Shown here piece by piece: positions 44,679-54,477 of a stretch of 64,000 nucleotides of DNA. The stretch is from Dankookia rubra (GTDB taxonomy: Bacteria > Pseudomonadota > Alphaproteobacteria > Acetobacterales > Acetobacteraceae): the NCBI RefSeq assembly GCF_004355005.1, contig NZ_SMSJ01000024.1, forward strand, positions 1 through 64,000. The letters are read 5' to 3'. The position numbers and the translations under genes are program-made. Numbering within the stretch: the stretch's first letter is position 1; every line of letters begins with the position of its first letter. A model generated the notes under the pieces. That model saw only the letters and a program-made list of their open reading frames with translations. It did not search any database and was not told where the DNA came from.

Positions 44679-45055
44679 CGCCGCGCCCCCCTCCGGTTAT
44701 CGAAGAAGCTCGCATCACGCTCCTGACGCAGCGAAATGCGTAGCGGCCTAGCCTGCCGGTAAGCCGGCCGCCCCCTCTGAAGTCGTGCCCGCATCGTGTG
44801 CCACGCGCCACCAGTCAGGGTCAGGATCACGAAGGCAATAACGCCTACACCGAGCAGGAACAGCGCACCACGGAAGGCCGCGGGCTCATGGAGCAGCATA
44901 CCCGCCACCAGGGAGAACGTGCCTGCCACCAGCCCAAACGCCGCCACCCAGCCGACCGACAGAACGGCAATCACCATCATCAGCAAAAATGGGATACCAA
45001 GAAAGACGAGCGCACCGAAGAACGCCAAGCTCAGGACATAAATGATGCGCCGCAT
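44675..45055 (-). CDS. small membrane protein of transfer operon
   Basis: 126 aa from ATG 45055 (MRRIIYVLSLAFFGALVFLG). Three hydrophobic helices (to about residue 85) and a basic cytoplasmic tail (RARLQRGRPAYRQARPLRIS). It sits between the transglycosylase and traG genes. No family recognised; possibly helps TraG membrane assembly. Confidence 0.6.
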   Translation of the reverse strand: MRRIIYVLSLAFFGALVFLGIPFLLMMVIAVLSVGWVAAFGLVAGTFSLVAGMLLHEPAAFRGALFLLGVGVIAFVILTLTGGAWHTMRARLQRGRPAYRQARPLRISLRQERDASFFDNRRGARR

Positions 45056-45098
45056 AACTCGGCCCTCATGGGCAAGAGGAAGGAAAAGGGGCGTTTCG

Positions 45099-45662
45099 TC
45101 ACTCGTCCATGGCGATAGTGGTGTCGCCGGCAAAGGGATTGCGAGGCCGCGACGTTGCTGCGACACCGTGCGTCGTCGCCCTCACAACAACGGCCTGTGC
45201 CGGTGCAGAAGACAACGCTGGAACTCGACCATAGTAGCGCGCCAGATATGCGTCGCCTCTACTGAATGTGCCCGTGTTGTACATTTTCAGTGCGGCATCC
45301 AGTGCCGCCTTGCCTGAGGAGAATCCAGCTCGCAGCGCAGCAGCGTAGTTGCTCGAGAGGAGCAGCGATGCGGCCCGCAGGTTGGTGCACGGGTCCAGCG
45401 CCTGACGGGCACTCAGCTGCAGGCGAGGAAGGTTGCGACGATTGATCTGCCCAAGACCCAAATCGAAGTCATGACCAAGACGCTCCATGGTGGCGATGAT
45501 GTCCATTGCCGCATCTACATCGGTCGGGCGATACGAGCGCCTGGCCGTGTTGTCGTAGATCGCAAGTGGGTTGCCGCCGCTCTCGTGGCGTACCACCAGA
45601 TCCATAGTGACCGGATGCACATCGCTCGCGCATTCGGCGTAGAGAGCCGGCAGGTCCAACAT
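45099..45662 (-). CDS. VirB1-like lytic transglycosylase
   Basis: 187 aa from ATG 45662, overlapping the traF stop (TGATG). SLT-type fold with catalytic Glu in VVRHESGGNPLAIYD, GLGQINRRNLPRL and AALKMYNTGTF. No clear signal peptide. It opens the peptidoglycan for assembly of the transfer channel. The C-terminal 35 residues are a flexible tail. Confidence 0.85.
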   Translation of the reverse strand: MLDLPALYAECASDVHPVTMDLVVRHESGGNPLAIYDNTARRSYRPTDVDAAMDIIATMERLGHDFDLGLGQINRRNLPRLQLSARQALDPCTNLRAASLLLSSNYAAALRAGFSSGKAALDAALKMYNTGTFSRGDAYLARYYGRVPALSSAPAQAVVVRATTHGVAATSRPRNPFAGDTTIAMDE

Positions 45663-46180
45663 CAGCGGCCAACCAGCACAGGCCTGGCCGCAGCAATCAG
45701 CCCCGAGACGGGGACCGGGCCGAAGTACCTGGAATCCAGACTGCGGGGATTGTGGTCGCTCAGCACCCACACGGATCCTGGCTGGACTAGGTAGCGGCCT
45801 TGCGGCATTGCCGTCAGCGGACGACCGGCGGCGTCCTCGGGGAGAGCCGGCGGCACAGTAAGGACACCATTGACCCGCACCCCATCGGGGGAGACGTCCA
45901 CTACATCGCCGGGGACGGCCGCGATCGGCTTCAGCAAGGGCTCATGGCCCTCCTGACATCCGCCTCCGTCTGTATAGGCGCGGGAAAGCGCAAGCCTCGC
46001 CCACTCGGCAGGCAGGCACAGGCCGACTACCTGGCCCCGCCCGAGATCCCCTTGCAGCAGGACAAATTGCCATACGCCGATCGGCATGGACGGAGACGCA
46101 TTCCAGCGTAGGCCGGCAACGCACGGAGCTGCCGCCACGACGGCAACCAGGGAGAGCGCCGCGAGTGTGCGGGTCTTCAT
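45662..46180 (-). CDS. traF: TraF, S26-type peptidase for pilin maturation
   Basis: 172 aa with an N-terminal membrane segment (LAALSLVAVVAAAPCVAGL), Ser in NASPSMPIGVWQF, Lys in LLKPIAAVPGDVV and SDHNPRSLDSRYFGPV, the boxes of signal-peptidase-like TraF proteins. In RP4, TraF trims and cyclises the TrbC pilin. Its start overlaps the trbI stop by 4 bases. Confidence 0.88.
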   Translation of the reverse strand: MKTRTLAALSLVAVVAAAPCVAGLRWNASPSMPIGVWQFVLLQGDLGRGQVVGLCLPAEWARLALSRAYTDGGGCQEGHEPLLKPIAAVPGDVVDVSPDGVRVNGVLTVPPALPEDAAGRPLTAMPQGRYLVQPGSVWVLSDHNPRSLDSRYFGPVPVSGLIAAARPVLVGR

Positions 46181-47466
46181 GGCACGAACCCCACGCCCTC
46201 AACCCACTCGCCAGCAAACGCCACGTCCTGAGTTACCTGGATCGTGCCCGTCCAACCGGGCCGGATCGTATGCGTGGGCTTGTTCTGCAGCTGGCGCCGT
46301 GCGTACTCCGCGCCGACCTGGCCGAACTGCAGGCCGAGTTGCGCCGCCAGAATCTGCGACGCGTCGATGCCGTGACCATAGCTGCTGCTGCCATGCGGCT
46401 GCGTGAGCTGAGCGCCTGCACCGGCAAGGCCGATCAGGACCGTATTTAGGATCAGGCGACCGTAGTGATGGTTCACCTCATCCCGCATGCCCGAATAACC
46501 GGCCTGGTCCCCGACCGGCATAGAGCCCAGGTCCAGGCTACCGCCGCCCTCGCCCGGGAAAATGAGCCGGGTTGCGCCGCCGGGAAGGCGTTCGCTGCCG
46601 ACCGTCATCATCTGGTCGTAGGTGCCAACCACGCGCGTCCCTGCAGGGATCAAGGTGTGCAGACCAGTGGCGTGATCGAATACCGGCTTGGCGACCATCG
46701 CTGTCCACTGGCCAGGCGCTTCATTCGAGACGCCACTCGTGAACCGGATCAGGATTGGGTCGCCTGCCTTGACCTCATACCGGCTGATGGGAGGCGTCAC
46801 GCCTGCATTCAGGTAGTCCCGCGACGGATCAGAGGGGCCCTCGTATAGCGAGCCCGGCCGGGGCGTGCGCGACACCTGCTGCCCTCCCCCACCGCCCACG
46901 CCAGCGGCTGCGGCTGCTTGTGCTTGCTGAAGCTCCGCCCTGGCGGCAGCAATATCGGCGTTGCCACCAGACTGGCGGGTGTTGCCCTCGGCCATGACGA
47001 TGCTCGTGTCCCCCCGCAGAGCATCGACAGCAGCTTGCCGGCGCTGCTCGCGGACTTGGCTGATCTGCTGATAATACTGCTGCCACTGCTGCCGCAGCGC
47101 CTGCGCGCGGATGTCGTCTTCGACGGCAGCTGGTGCGGGCGCCAGGGTGGTGGCCGGCGCGGCGGTCGCCTCCCTAGTCGGCGTCACATTCGGTGCCGGC
47201 GCCCGCGCCGCAGCAAGACGCGTCGCGGGGATCTCACCCTGAGGCGGCATTCCCGCAAGCGCCGATGTGGAACCTGACGCAACGGGCTTAGTGTCACCCC
47301 CAGAGGTGGCCGAATTATCGCGGGCGTTGTGTAGGATCAGCACCGCGCCGACGGCGAGCGCACCACCTAGTGCCAGGAGACCGTACGTCGGAATGGAACC
47401 AAGCCGGCGCGTCCCTCGAGGAGCAGCGGTAAGGATAACGGGTGTCTGCTGCTGGCTATCACTCAC
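46177..47466 (-). CDS. trbI: mating channel protein TrbI (VirB10 family)
   Basis: 429 aa. One membrane helix near residues 28-45 (TYGLLALGGALAVGAVLILH), a Pro/Ala-rich and Gln-rich coiled periplasmic arm (80-200), and a C-terminal VirB10 beta-barrel domain (DPILIRFTSGVSNEAPGQWT, GTRVVGTYDQMMTVGSERL, GTIQVTQDVAFAGEWV). It bridges the inner and outer membrane. Overlaps trbH by 4 bases. Confidence 0.9.
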   Translation of the reverse strand: MSDSQQQTPVILTAAPRGTRRLGSIPTYGLLALGGALAVGAVLILHNARDNSATSGGDTKPVASGSTSALAGMPPQGEIPATRLAAARAPAPNVTPTREATAAPATTLAPAPAAVEDDIRAQALRQQWQQYYQQISQVREQRRQAAVDALRGDTSIVMAEGNTRQSGGNADIAAARAELQQAQAAAAAGVGGGGGQQVSRTPRPGSLYEGPSDPSRDYLNAGVTPPISRYEVKAGDPILIRFTSGVSNEAPGQWTAMVAKPVFDHATGLHTLIPAGTRVVGTYDQMMTVGSERLPGGATRLIFPGEGGGSLDLGSMPVGDQAGYSGMRDEVNHHYGRLILNTVLIGLAGAGAQLTQPHGSSSYGHGIDASQILAAQLGLQFGQVGAEYARRQLQNKPTHTIRPGWTGTIQVTQDVAFAGEWVEGVGFVP

Positions 47467-47915
47467 CGGCTTGCCTCCCGCAGGGAATAGGGACCACGGG
47501 GCATCAGGACCCCCTCGCGTCCTCGGGTGAACAGCCGAGCGGCCCGAGCGCCGTTAAGACCAACCTGCACGAGCAGGCCATCGCCCAGCCCAGACACTCG
47601 GTAGCTAACGCGGTAGCCCTCGCTGTCTGAGATCCGGTAACCCGATCCCTCCAGGGCTCTGGCGATTTCTGGCCCGAGCAAGCCATCGTTTGCTGCGCGC
47701 TCTAACCGCAGGGGAGCCGCGGAACTGGAAACACGACGAGCTACGAGGTCAGCAATCGACGCAGCAAGCACCGGAGCATCACCCGGTTCAATCGATGTGC
47801 TGACAGAGCTCGCCTGGCCCGACCCAAGGCCCAAAACTGGCCCCAGACTGCCCAGGCCGGAACATGCAGGTAGGGTGGCCGCCAGTAGCAGGCTGGCCAG
47901 AGCCCGGGCGCGCAT
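47463..47915 (-). CDS. trbH: TrbH-like lipoprotein
   Basis: 150 aa with a lipoprotein signal ending LPAC (MRARALASLLLAATLPAC). The remainder (LAASIADLVARRVSSSAAPL, LGDGLLVQVGLNGARAARLF) fits the TrbH family of small outer-membrane lipoproteins of trb operons. Starts on the trbG stop (TGATG) and overlaps trbI. Confidence 0.75.
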   Translation of the reverse strand: MRARALASLLLAATLPACSGLGSLGPVLGLGSGQASSVSTSIEPGDAPVLAASIADLVARRVSSSAAPLRLERAANDGLLGPEIARALEGSGYRISDSEGYRVSYRVSGLGDGLLVQVGLNGARAARLFTRGREGVLMPRGPYSLREASR

Positions 47916-48940
47916 CAGCGATACCCCCGACGCTCGATGCTGATGCTGTCCATGGAGCCTTCGGCTCCGGCGACGAGTGCCGCCTTGTCCAGCAAGCCAT
48001 CGACCACAAACCGCCTGCCGCTCGGCCGGTAGCTAATGACTTCCTCGCCTCCGCCCGCACCGTAAGCAATCAAGACCGGAAGGCCGACCGACCCGACACT
48101 CGCGCTGAACTCGATGCAGGTTTTTTGGCCGACCGGCGTGCCGACCGCGTAGACCTGGACAGGCCGCCACGAGTAGCGCCCAGACCCAATCTTGAACGCT
48201 TCCGGCGGCACCACCGGCGCCTGGTCGCACGGGTTGCTGCTGACACTGCTGAGTGCTGCCTGGCGCTGCCCATTGGCAATTACCCCTGCCCACTCCGCAG
48301 CCTCAGTGCGTTGAGGGTGATCGATTGCCACTAAAGGCATGTAGTCCCGTGCACGGGAGATCAGTCGGATCGAGACTACCCGCCGGTCTGTGCGAACCAC
48401 GAGGCTCGTGTCGAGGCCGGCGTCGGATGGCGTGACGACCAGGTGCAACGTCCGCTGCGCGCCAGTGCCAGAAAATCGCGGATGAACGTCCCAGCGGCTA
48501 TCGCCCCGATCGGCAGGCGAAGTCGGGTACTCGCCCGGCTCAAATGCGATATCGCACGGGTGTCCTGGAGCGCACACAACGGTCGGTTCGCACTGACCTT
48601 GGCGAAGGTGAAATACACCCTCTGTGTCGACATTCGCGCGACATGCGCGGAGCCGCCAGCGGTTCACCGCTGCCACAGCCTGGCGCTCCCTAGGGGCGAG
48701 CGGTCGTTCTGGGGAAAGAGCTGGGATAGCGGGCGGCGGCCCACTCGGGACGAACTGCCGCGTGCCCCCTGCCCCGCTTGCAGGGTCCTGCGGACCAGTG
48801 GCGGTAACGGCCGTAGCACTGGCCCGAGCGCCTTGCGTGCTGGCCCCGGCATTTGCCTCCGCGAAGCTGGGCACGAGCTGCGCCATCGCCGGAGTACCTG
48901 CGAATAGCAGCATGGTTGCGGCGGTAGTGGCGCGGATCAC
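47915..48940 (-). CDS. trbG: outer-membrane channel protein TrbG (VirB9 family)
   Basis: 341 aa, signal peptide MIRATTAATMLLFAGTPAMA, VirB9/TrbG domain with CAPGHPCDIAFEPGE, RTLHLVVTPSDAGLDTSLVV, and a C-terminal part with VYAVGTPVGQKTCIEFSASV. Forms the outer-membrane ring with TrbI and TrbH. Overlaps trbF by 4 bases. Confidence 0.88.
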   Translation of the reverse strand: MIRATTAATMLLFAGTPAMAQLVPSFAEANAGASTQGARASATAVTATGPQDPASGAGGTRQFVPSGPPPAIPALSPERPLAPRERQAVAAVNRWRLRACRANVDTEGVFHLRQGQCEPTVVCAPGHPCDIAFEPGEYPTSPADRGDSRWDVHPRFSGTGAQRTLHLVVTPSDAGLDTSLVVRTDRRVVSIRLISRARDYMPLVAIDHPQRTEAAEWAGVIANGQRQAALSSVSSNPCDQAPVVPPEAFKIGSGRYSWRPVQVYAVGTPVGQKTCIEFSASVGSVGLPVLIAYGAGGGEEVISYRPSGRRFVVDGLLDKAALVAGAEGSMDSISIERRGYR

Positions 48941-49710
48941 TGGTTGGCTCCAATTGGAAGGGAGTTGACGCCTGGGCCGAGCGTGCGCGGCTGGTCGACA
49001 AACCGCGGACCTTCGTTGACCTCAACCCAGGAAGACTGCGTGACGAACACGCCCTCGGGGTTTTCCGCGAAGGCCTCTGCCGTCGAAGGGGTGACGATTC
49101 GGACGGTGAGGACCGCCCGGTAAGCCTTGTCACTGATAAGGCTGTTGTCGCGGCTGGTTCGACGCTCGCGCCAGTCAACCTGCCACGTGTCTCCCCCGCG
49201 CGGGAACGCGGTTTGCTGGTAGACGAATGTGCTCCACCGCGCCGCTTGATCCTCAGGCGGGTCGGCCTGATGGAACGCGCGGATGGCATTCTCTGCTTGG
49301 CTTCCGCCCTCGGTGTGAGCGTACGCGCTGCGCATAGCCCTCTGGATCGCGGCGTAGTCGACATAGACGCTCCGCACGTCGAGAACCCAGGTGGTCAAGA
49401 TCTTGCGCAGATCCGCCTCAGTCGGCGTGCGCTTCGGGTCTACACGTCTCGCATCAAGGACATGACCAAGAGCGTCTTGCCGGACCACATAAGGGACGAA
49501 TTGCCCCTTAGCGTGCTCCGTCCGCGCATCCCAAAGCGCAAACCCCGCCAGGACCAGAGAGCCGAACGCGATGCCGTAAGCAGTCCGCTCGCGGCGCTGC
49601 GCGTCTCCAATCCACTCGTCCCAAACCCGCCTCTGCTTGCGGAAGGGCTTGCCGCTGCCACGTTGGACAGGGGTGGCGTCAGGGGTCTTCCTCATCGAAA
49701 AGAGGCTCAC
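48937..49710 (-). CDS. trbF: inner-membrane protein TrbF (VirB8 family)
   Basis: 257 aa, cytoplasmic N-terminus, one membrane helix (TAYGIAFGSLVLAGFALWDA, about 43-62) and a VirB8 periplasmic domain (VPYVVRQDALGHVLDARRVD, LTTWVLDVRSVYVDYAAIQR, WQVDWRERR). Scaffold of the inner-membrane complex. Overlaps trbL by 4 bases. Confidence 0.88.
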   Translation of the reverse strand: MSLFSMRKTPDATPVQRGSGKPFRKQRRVWDEWIGDAQRRERTAYGIAFGSLVLAGFALWDARTEHAKGQFVPYVVRQDALGHVLDARRVDPKRTPTEADLRKILTTWVLDVRSVYVDYAAIQRAMRSAYAHTEGGSQAENAIRAFHQADPPEDQAARWSTFVYQQTAFPRGGDTWQVDWRERRTSRDNSLISDKAYRAVLTVRIVTPSTAEAFAENPEGVFVTQSSWVEVNEGPRFVDQPRTLGPGVNSLPIGANQ

Positions 49711-51065
49711 GGGTTTTCTCCACCGCTGTTGCCGGCCGAACCGGCGCTGCCGTTACCGCCCTTCCCCGATTTGTCAGCGATGCTGGCGCGGGCTTCCGCA
49801 GCCGCGGAGTTCATGCCCTGCGCCATACGCCAAGGGGTGCTGCCGTGACTGGCGGCGTAGTTGCCGGCCAGGCGCTGCCCCATGTCGGAAGCGAATGACC
49901 TACCGAGATTGCCGATAGCCCCGCCCGTGACGGCTGCAACGCGGCCGACCGCGCCACCGGCAGGAGAACGGCCACCCTCCGCCTCCCGCGCCGCAACAGC
50001 AGCGGAGGACTGCCTGAAAGCACCAGCCACGGCCGCGCCGCCTCCAGCCGCAGTCGTCGCCATTGCCGCGCCGGCCGCGGCGGCAGCACCGCCTGTGCCC
50101 ATGAGAGAGCCGCCGCCCGAGCCTGAATGGATGCCGGTCAGGCTATCCTGGGCCCGCTGTGGCAGGGTCTGCACTAGGCGCAGCAGGACCAGCGGAGCAC
50201 CGATAAAGGTCGCAATAGTCAGGTAATCAGGGGTCGCAGTGTTGTTCTGCAGCTGCTCAGCCCAACGCAGAACGATGGCCTCGCCGAGACCGACGAGGAT
50301 CTGCAGCATCAGCCGCTTCATCCCGATACTGATCGCGTACCGGAACTGAGTGACCGCAATGTCGCGGGTCCAGACTGCGCCGCCGAAGCCCATCAAGACC
50401 ACGCAGGTCGAGGCCGCGATGTAGCCTTCCACCATGACTTCGATCATCATCGCGCAGATCTGCGCGAATACCCACAGGTCCACCAATCCGGCGAGGACGA
50501 GCAGGATCGACAGGGGCACGTCGCGCCAAGTCAGGCCGTTCCACATAGCCCGCGCGACATTGATGCCGGCATTGAAAACGTCCGATGGCGACATATTGGC
50601 AGAGCCACCCGCCAAGGTGCTCGCCTCATTTCCCAGTTGAGCGAACGAAGCGATGATGGCCCGCATGATCTCGGGGCTATTGACCAGGAAGAAGTAAAAG
50701 AGGCCGAGGACCACCATCTCCCACAGGACCACACCGATGATGTCGAAGACGTCGCCTCCGACGCGAACCTGCCTTGCGGTAGCGATCGTCATCTGAATCG
50801 CGGCCAAAGCCAGAAACAGCTCACTCGCCCTGGCAATCAGGGTGGCTTCGAAGCGGCGAACCGTGCCGTTAAACAGGTCGACAATGCTGTTCATTGCCCC
50901 ACCGGCGGGCGCCGGCTGCGCATCAGCACTCGAAGCCCATGCCATGCCGAGCACGATGACCGCGGCGAGCGCACCGAACACCGCGAGATGCTTTGCCATC
51001 CAGATCGCTTCGCGAACCGCGAAGCCTGCAACCTTGCGGGCAGACGGCTTAGAGAACAGTCGCAT
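49707..51065 (-). CDS. trbL: polytopic membrane protein TrbL (VirB6 family)
   Basis: 452 aa from ATG 51065, which overlaps the trbK stop (TGATG); a longer frame upstream is the trbK shadow. Signal-like N-terminus (VFGALAAVIVLGMAWASSADA), five to six membrane helices in residues 55-300 (FDIIGVVLWEMVVLGLFYFF, VPLSILLVLAGLVDLWVFAQ), and a long Gly/Ala-rich, low-complexity C-terminus. Forms the inner-membrane pore for DNA. Confidence 0.88.
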   Translation of the reverse strand: MRLFSKPSARKVAGFAVREAIWMAKHLAVFGALAAVIVLGMAWASSADAQPAPAGGAMNSIVDLFNGTVRRFEATLIARASELFLALAAIQMTIATARQVRVGGDVFDIIGVVLWEMVVLGLFYFFLVNSPEIMRAIIASFAQLGNEASTLAGGSANMSPSDVFNAGINVARAMWNGLTWRDVPLSILLVLAGLVDLWVFAQICAMMIEVMVEGYIAASTCVVLMGFGGAVWTRDIAVTQFRYAISIGMKRLMLQILVGLGEAIVLRWAEQLQNNTATPDYLTIATFIGAPLVLLRLVQTLPQRAQDSLTGIHSGSGGGSLMGTGGAAAAAGAAMATTAAGGGAAVAGAFRQSSAAVAAREAEGGRSPAGGAVGRVAAVTGGAIGNLGRSFASDMGQRLAGNYAASHGSTPWRMAQGMNSAAAEARASIADKSGKGGNGSAGSAGNSGGENP

Positions 51066-51268
51066 CAGTAGCGCGCTCCACCTCTGACCGGGGGTGGGAC
51101 CGGAGCCAGCCAGTCCCGAGACGGCGGCACCTCGTCCGCGAGAGGAGATGAAGCGACGGGCGGAGGGCACGTGAGCTCGACACGAGTAGCGACCGTCGCC
51201 GCATAAGTGAGCCCACCACCAACGGCGCATGCCGCAGCAAGGGAGAGGACAAACCGGACAGAGGTCAT
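51065..51268 (-). CDS. trbK: TrbK-like small entry-exclusion lipoprotein
   Basis: 67 aa, MTSVRFVLSLAAACAVGGG with a lipobox-like AAAC, then a short Pro-rich mature part. Position between trbJ and trbL matches trbK, the entry-exclusion lipoprotein. Sequence similarity is weak at this length, so the call rests on place and signal. Confidence 0.65.
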   Translation of the reverse strand: MTSVRFVLSLAAACAVGGGLTYAATVATRVELTCPPPVASSPLADEVPPSRDWLAPVPPPVRGGARY

Positions 51269-51279
51269 ACGTACTCTCC

Positions 51280-52032
51280 TCAGTAACGCGCGCCGCCGGT
51301 AAATGCCGGCGGATTGGGGGCGAGGAATGTGGTTACGGCGGCATCCGACACTGCTTGCCGGTCAGCGGCGATTTGCAGGGCATTCGCACGCATCTGCGTA
51401 TCAGCCCGGAGCTCTACTGCGAGCATCCGAAGCTGGTCGGCCTGGTACCCCGCCATCTCCGTGTTCGCCTGGAGAACCCCCCTGATACCGGGAGCATTGG
51501 CTGCACGTGCCTGGATCGCGTCCCTAATCGTCCCTTCGTCAGCCGCCTGCTGCTGCCGGAGGCCCAGAGACGTCAGGGCGGCTGTGACGCTATCGTTCGC
51601 CTGATTGCTCCATCGTGCGAACTGCCTTGGCATATCTACGGTGTTTCGCAGGTATCCAGTGAAAGATCCGAGCTGCGAGGACGCCATCCCGGCGTTCAGC
51701 GTCAGATGTGAGCCCCGCTGAAGAAGCCCATTCACTCCGGCGATGTTACCTGCAATCGCGGCCTGCACCTGGCCGGGAATAGACATCATGTTAGTGATTT
51801 GGTTCTGGAGCATCTGCGCCTGCGCCACGCGCATAGTGATAGTCTCGGAGAGCTGCTCAGCTTCCTTGGCGTACTGCATGAGCTGCTGAATCAACGTCGC
51901 GCAATTCACACAGGCGACGGCCGCTTGCCCAAAGGCCTTCTGCGGTGCCATGGGGGCAAACGGAAGGAAGAGGGTAGTCGTAGCCCCAAGCCCCAGGACC
52001 ACAGCGCGGACGCGATCAGCCAACGAGCGCAT
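51280..52032 (-). CDS. trbJ: pilus-associated protein TrbJ (VirB5 family)
   Basis: 250 aa with signal peptide (VVLGLGATTTLFLPFAPMA...FGQA), mature helical protein (VNCATLIQQLMQYAKEAEQL, LQNQITNMMSIPGQV). TrbJ/VirB5 proteins sit at the pilus tip. Start overlaps the trbE end by 17 bases. Confidence 0.87.
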   Translation of the reverse strand: MRSLADRVRAVVLGLGATTTLFLPFAPMAPQKAFGQAAVACVNCATLIQQLMQYAKEAEQLSETITMRVAQAQMLQNQITNMMSIPGQVQAAIAGNIAGVNGLLQRGSHLTLNAGMASSQLGSFTGYLRNTVDMPRQFARWSNQANDSVTAALTSLGLRQQQAADEGTIRDAIQARAANAPGIRGVLQANTEMAGYQADQLRMLAVELRADTQMRANALQIAADRQAVSDAAVTTFLAPNPPAFTGGARY

Positions 52033-54475
52033 GGTAATCCAACCCCTTGCTTGCGAGGTGATGCCGAAGCCAATCGGCGCCGTGCTGGGCGATCAGCGCC
52101 TCGACTTGGCGGATCTCCGTCTCTCCGGTAGTGCCGGCCACAGAGAGCATCAGCGGGCCGAATTCCGGTCGGATCACTCGGCTTCCGGCCGGCTGAGTGA
52201 CGAAGTATTCCCTCTTCGCCTCCAGCGTCCGGATCAGCTCGCGCTGCTGCCAGCCGTACCCTAATGCGGCGTAAAGGCCGGCCGGGCTGTTCTTCGCGTC
52301 AATATCTCCAGTCTGAGCTTCAGGATTTGCTCCACATACCCGTGTCGGCACGTTTTCCAGGATCACCGGCAGCAGGTCGGATGCCGCAAAATCTGCGATA
52401 TTCTGGGTCGCAAGCCCGACAGAGACGGCGTAGCTGCGGCGGGTTTTGAGGTCTCGATAGAGGCGAGGTGCCCAGACCGGCGACTTGAGCGCCACCCAGA
52501 CCTCATCGAGCAACCAGAACTGAGGGCGACCATCAAGGCCGCGGTCAAACCGAGCGAACAATGACAAGAGCGCAGGCAGAAGGATGGCATCCCCCATCGC
52601 CATCAAGCGCGTGATGTCAAAGACGTCGAAATGGGTCTCTGACACCCCGAGATCGGCAGCATCGAACAGGAAGCCACCGGCTCCCTTGTCCAGACAGTAG
52701 AATTCCATAGCCCGGCGCACGGACTGGCTTTGCACAGCGACGCAGAAGTTTGTCACCGAACGCCGGCCAGGCTGGTGCTGGAGGCCGATCAGCGCTTCAC
52801 GGATTGCCCCTCTCTCGCCGTCATCAGGCGTCTTGTGCTTGATGAGTGCAAAGCAGGTCTCTACCCACTCCTGCGCCGCGAGCATCTCGGCGTCTGTTTC
52901 CAGATGGGCCAGTGGCGCAAAAGCAGGACCGCCGTCAGCACCCAGCTCATAGTGGCGACCGCCGACTGACAGAGCCGTGGTCTTCATGCCTCTCTTGTAG
53001 TCGATGCCCCGCACCTTGGCGCCGCGATAGCGCAAGGCCTGCAGCGCGGTAGCATTCATCAGTGTGGTTTTGCCGGCCCCGGGCACGCCCAAGAACAGGA
53101 AGTTGCCGTTTTCGCCTACACAGTTGTTGTACCAGTAGGGCTCCCCTCCCGTCGTAACAGCCTGCATCAGGGCTGGCGCGGGCCGAGGATAAAGGTGGTT
53201 CGGGTTCTCCGGCTCACCTGTCCAAATGCCGGTCGGAGTGATCAGATCGGCTAGGTTGGCTGTGTGGAGCATCGGCCGTCGCACATTGGCCTCGGCGTTA
53301 CCAGGCAACGTCGCTACGAATGCCTCGGTCCCGTTCTCCTCTTCCAAGCGCGTCTTGAAGCCAGCTTCGTGGATCGCCTTCCGGGCCACGCGGATCATCG
53401 CGGCCAGTTCTGCCGGGTTCTCATGACGCAAAACCAAAGTGGCGTTATAAAATCCAAACTTGACCCGGTTCTCGCGGGCAATCGCCTGCGCCTCGCGGCA
53501 GCTCTGCGCCATTTCCACCGCATACTGGTTGGTGGGTAGGTTCTTGAAGCCTAGAGCCCGCAGGATTGCGTTCTGCTGCAGCGACACCCAATCTCGCTCA
53601 GCATCCTTGATGTCGCGTTCCGCGTCCGCCGTATCACGGAAGATGAACCGCTGACTTAGGCGGTAGGGCATGCCAAGTGCCGCCAAACCATCAATAATCC
53701 CTGGCGTCGACTGCGCGGGAAAGGCTTCCAGCGCGATGGATGCGACATACTCCTGGCCCAGCAACGGCGTGTGGCCTGGCGTGAAATCTTCCCCGCCGAT
53801 CACAGCGTCCAGGAACGCTCCATCGTCAGGCAGCTGGAGTTCGAATGGCACACCGTAGGCAGTGAACGCCAAGTAGTTCACGAGCTCATCGTATGCGTGC
53901 TCTACCCCTGACGTGTCCGGCCTGGTGTAGGTCACCATCCGCTGCAGCCCGAGTAAGGGGCCAACAGTGTCCTCGAATTCGTTCATAGCCTTGGTAACTG
54001 TCTCGACCGCCAGAGCAAACGGAGTGCGACGGTCCTGCGGCCGGTCGTCCCGGTACATCGCGTCAGCAAGCCTCCGGGCGGCTGCCGGCGGCGGGGAATA
54101 GCACCAAACCAGTGCGCGGCCCGAGTGGAAGAAGCGCCCCGGCGTGCGGAACATCTGGCGCCGCTCCTCATCAATCGCGCGGCTCAATGGGTCGGGAAAG
54201 GCGCTGAGGTGTGGCGCCGGGTAGGTAGTCACCGGCACGACAGCGACGTCACTCCACAAGGACCAATCGGTCCCAAACCGCTGAAGCGCGGCATTGGTCC
54301 GCCCCGAGATTGCGGCGCGAATCTCCTTCGCTGAACTGGCCGTGTCAGGCGGACGCTGCCAATAACCCACAAGGATTTCGCCGCCACGCGTAACCACGAG
54401 GCCGCTGTCTGCCAGGGTTGCCCAGCGATACAGATCAGAGAATGCTTCGGCACTCGATCGCACGTAGCGGCGCAT
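52016..54475 (-). CDS. trbE: conjugal transfer ATPase TrbE (VirB4 family)
   Basis: 819 aa. N-terminal CagE_TrbE domain (to about 300), C-terminal ATPase with Walker A GVPGAGKTT (K469) and Walker B FWLLDEVWVAL, then VGLATQNIADFA. Powers pilus assembly and DNA transfer. Starts 2 bases after trbD. Length and motifs complete. Confidence 0.92.
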   Translation of the reverse strand: MRRYVRSSAEAFSDLYRWATLADSGLVVTRGGEILVGYWQRPPDTASSAKEIRAAISGRTNAALQRFGTDWSLWSDVAVVPVTTYPAPHLSAFPDPLSRAIDEERRQMFRTPGRFFHSGRALVWCYSPPPAAARRLADAMYRDDRPQDRRTPFALAVETVTKAMNEFEDTVGPLLGLQRMVTYTRPDTSGVEHAYDELVNYLAFTAYGVPFELQLPDDGAFLDAVIGGEDFTPGHTPLLGQEYVASIALEAFPAQSTPGIIDGLAALGMPYRLSQRFIFRDTADAERDIKDAERDWVSLQQNAILRALGFKNLPTNQYAVEMAQSCREAQAIARENRVKFGFYNATLVLRHENPAELAAMIRVARKAIHEAGFKTRLEEENGTEAFVATLPGNAEANVRRPMLHTANLADLITPTGIWTGEPENPNHLYPRPAPALMQAVTTGGEPYWYNNCVGENGNFLFLGVPGAGKTTLMNATALQALRYRGAKVRGIDYKRGMKTTALSVGGRHYELGADGGPAFAPLAHLETDAEMLAAQEWVETCFALIKHKTPDDGERGAIREALIGLQHQPGRRSVTNFCVAVQSQSVRRAMEFYCLDKGAGGFLFDAADLGVSETHFDVFDITRLMAMGDAILLPALLSLFARFDRGLDGRPQFWLLDEVWVALKSPVWAPRLYRDLKTRRSYAVSVGLATQNIADFAASDLLPVILENVPTRVCGANPEAQTGDIDAKNSPAGLYAALGYGWQQRELIRTLEAKREYFVTQPAGSRVIRPEFGPLMLSVAGTTGETEIRQVEALIAQHGADWLRHHLASKGLDYHALVG

Positions 54476-54477
54476 GC

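Noticed and set aside
51066-51230. 55-codon N-terminal extension of TrbL
   Set aside because: It is the out-of-frame shadow of trbK; the ATG at 51065 overlapping the trbK stop is the natural start.
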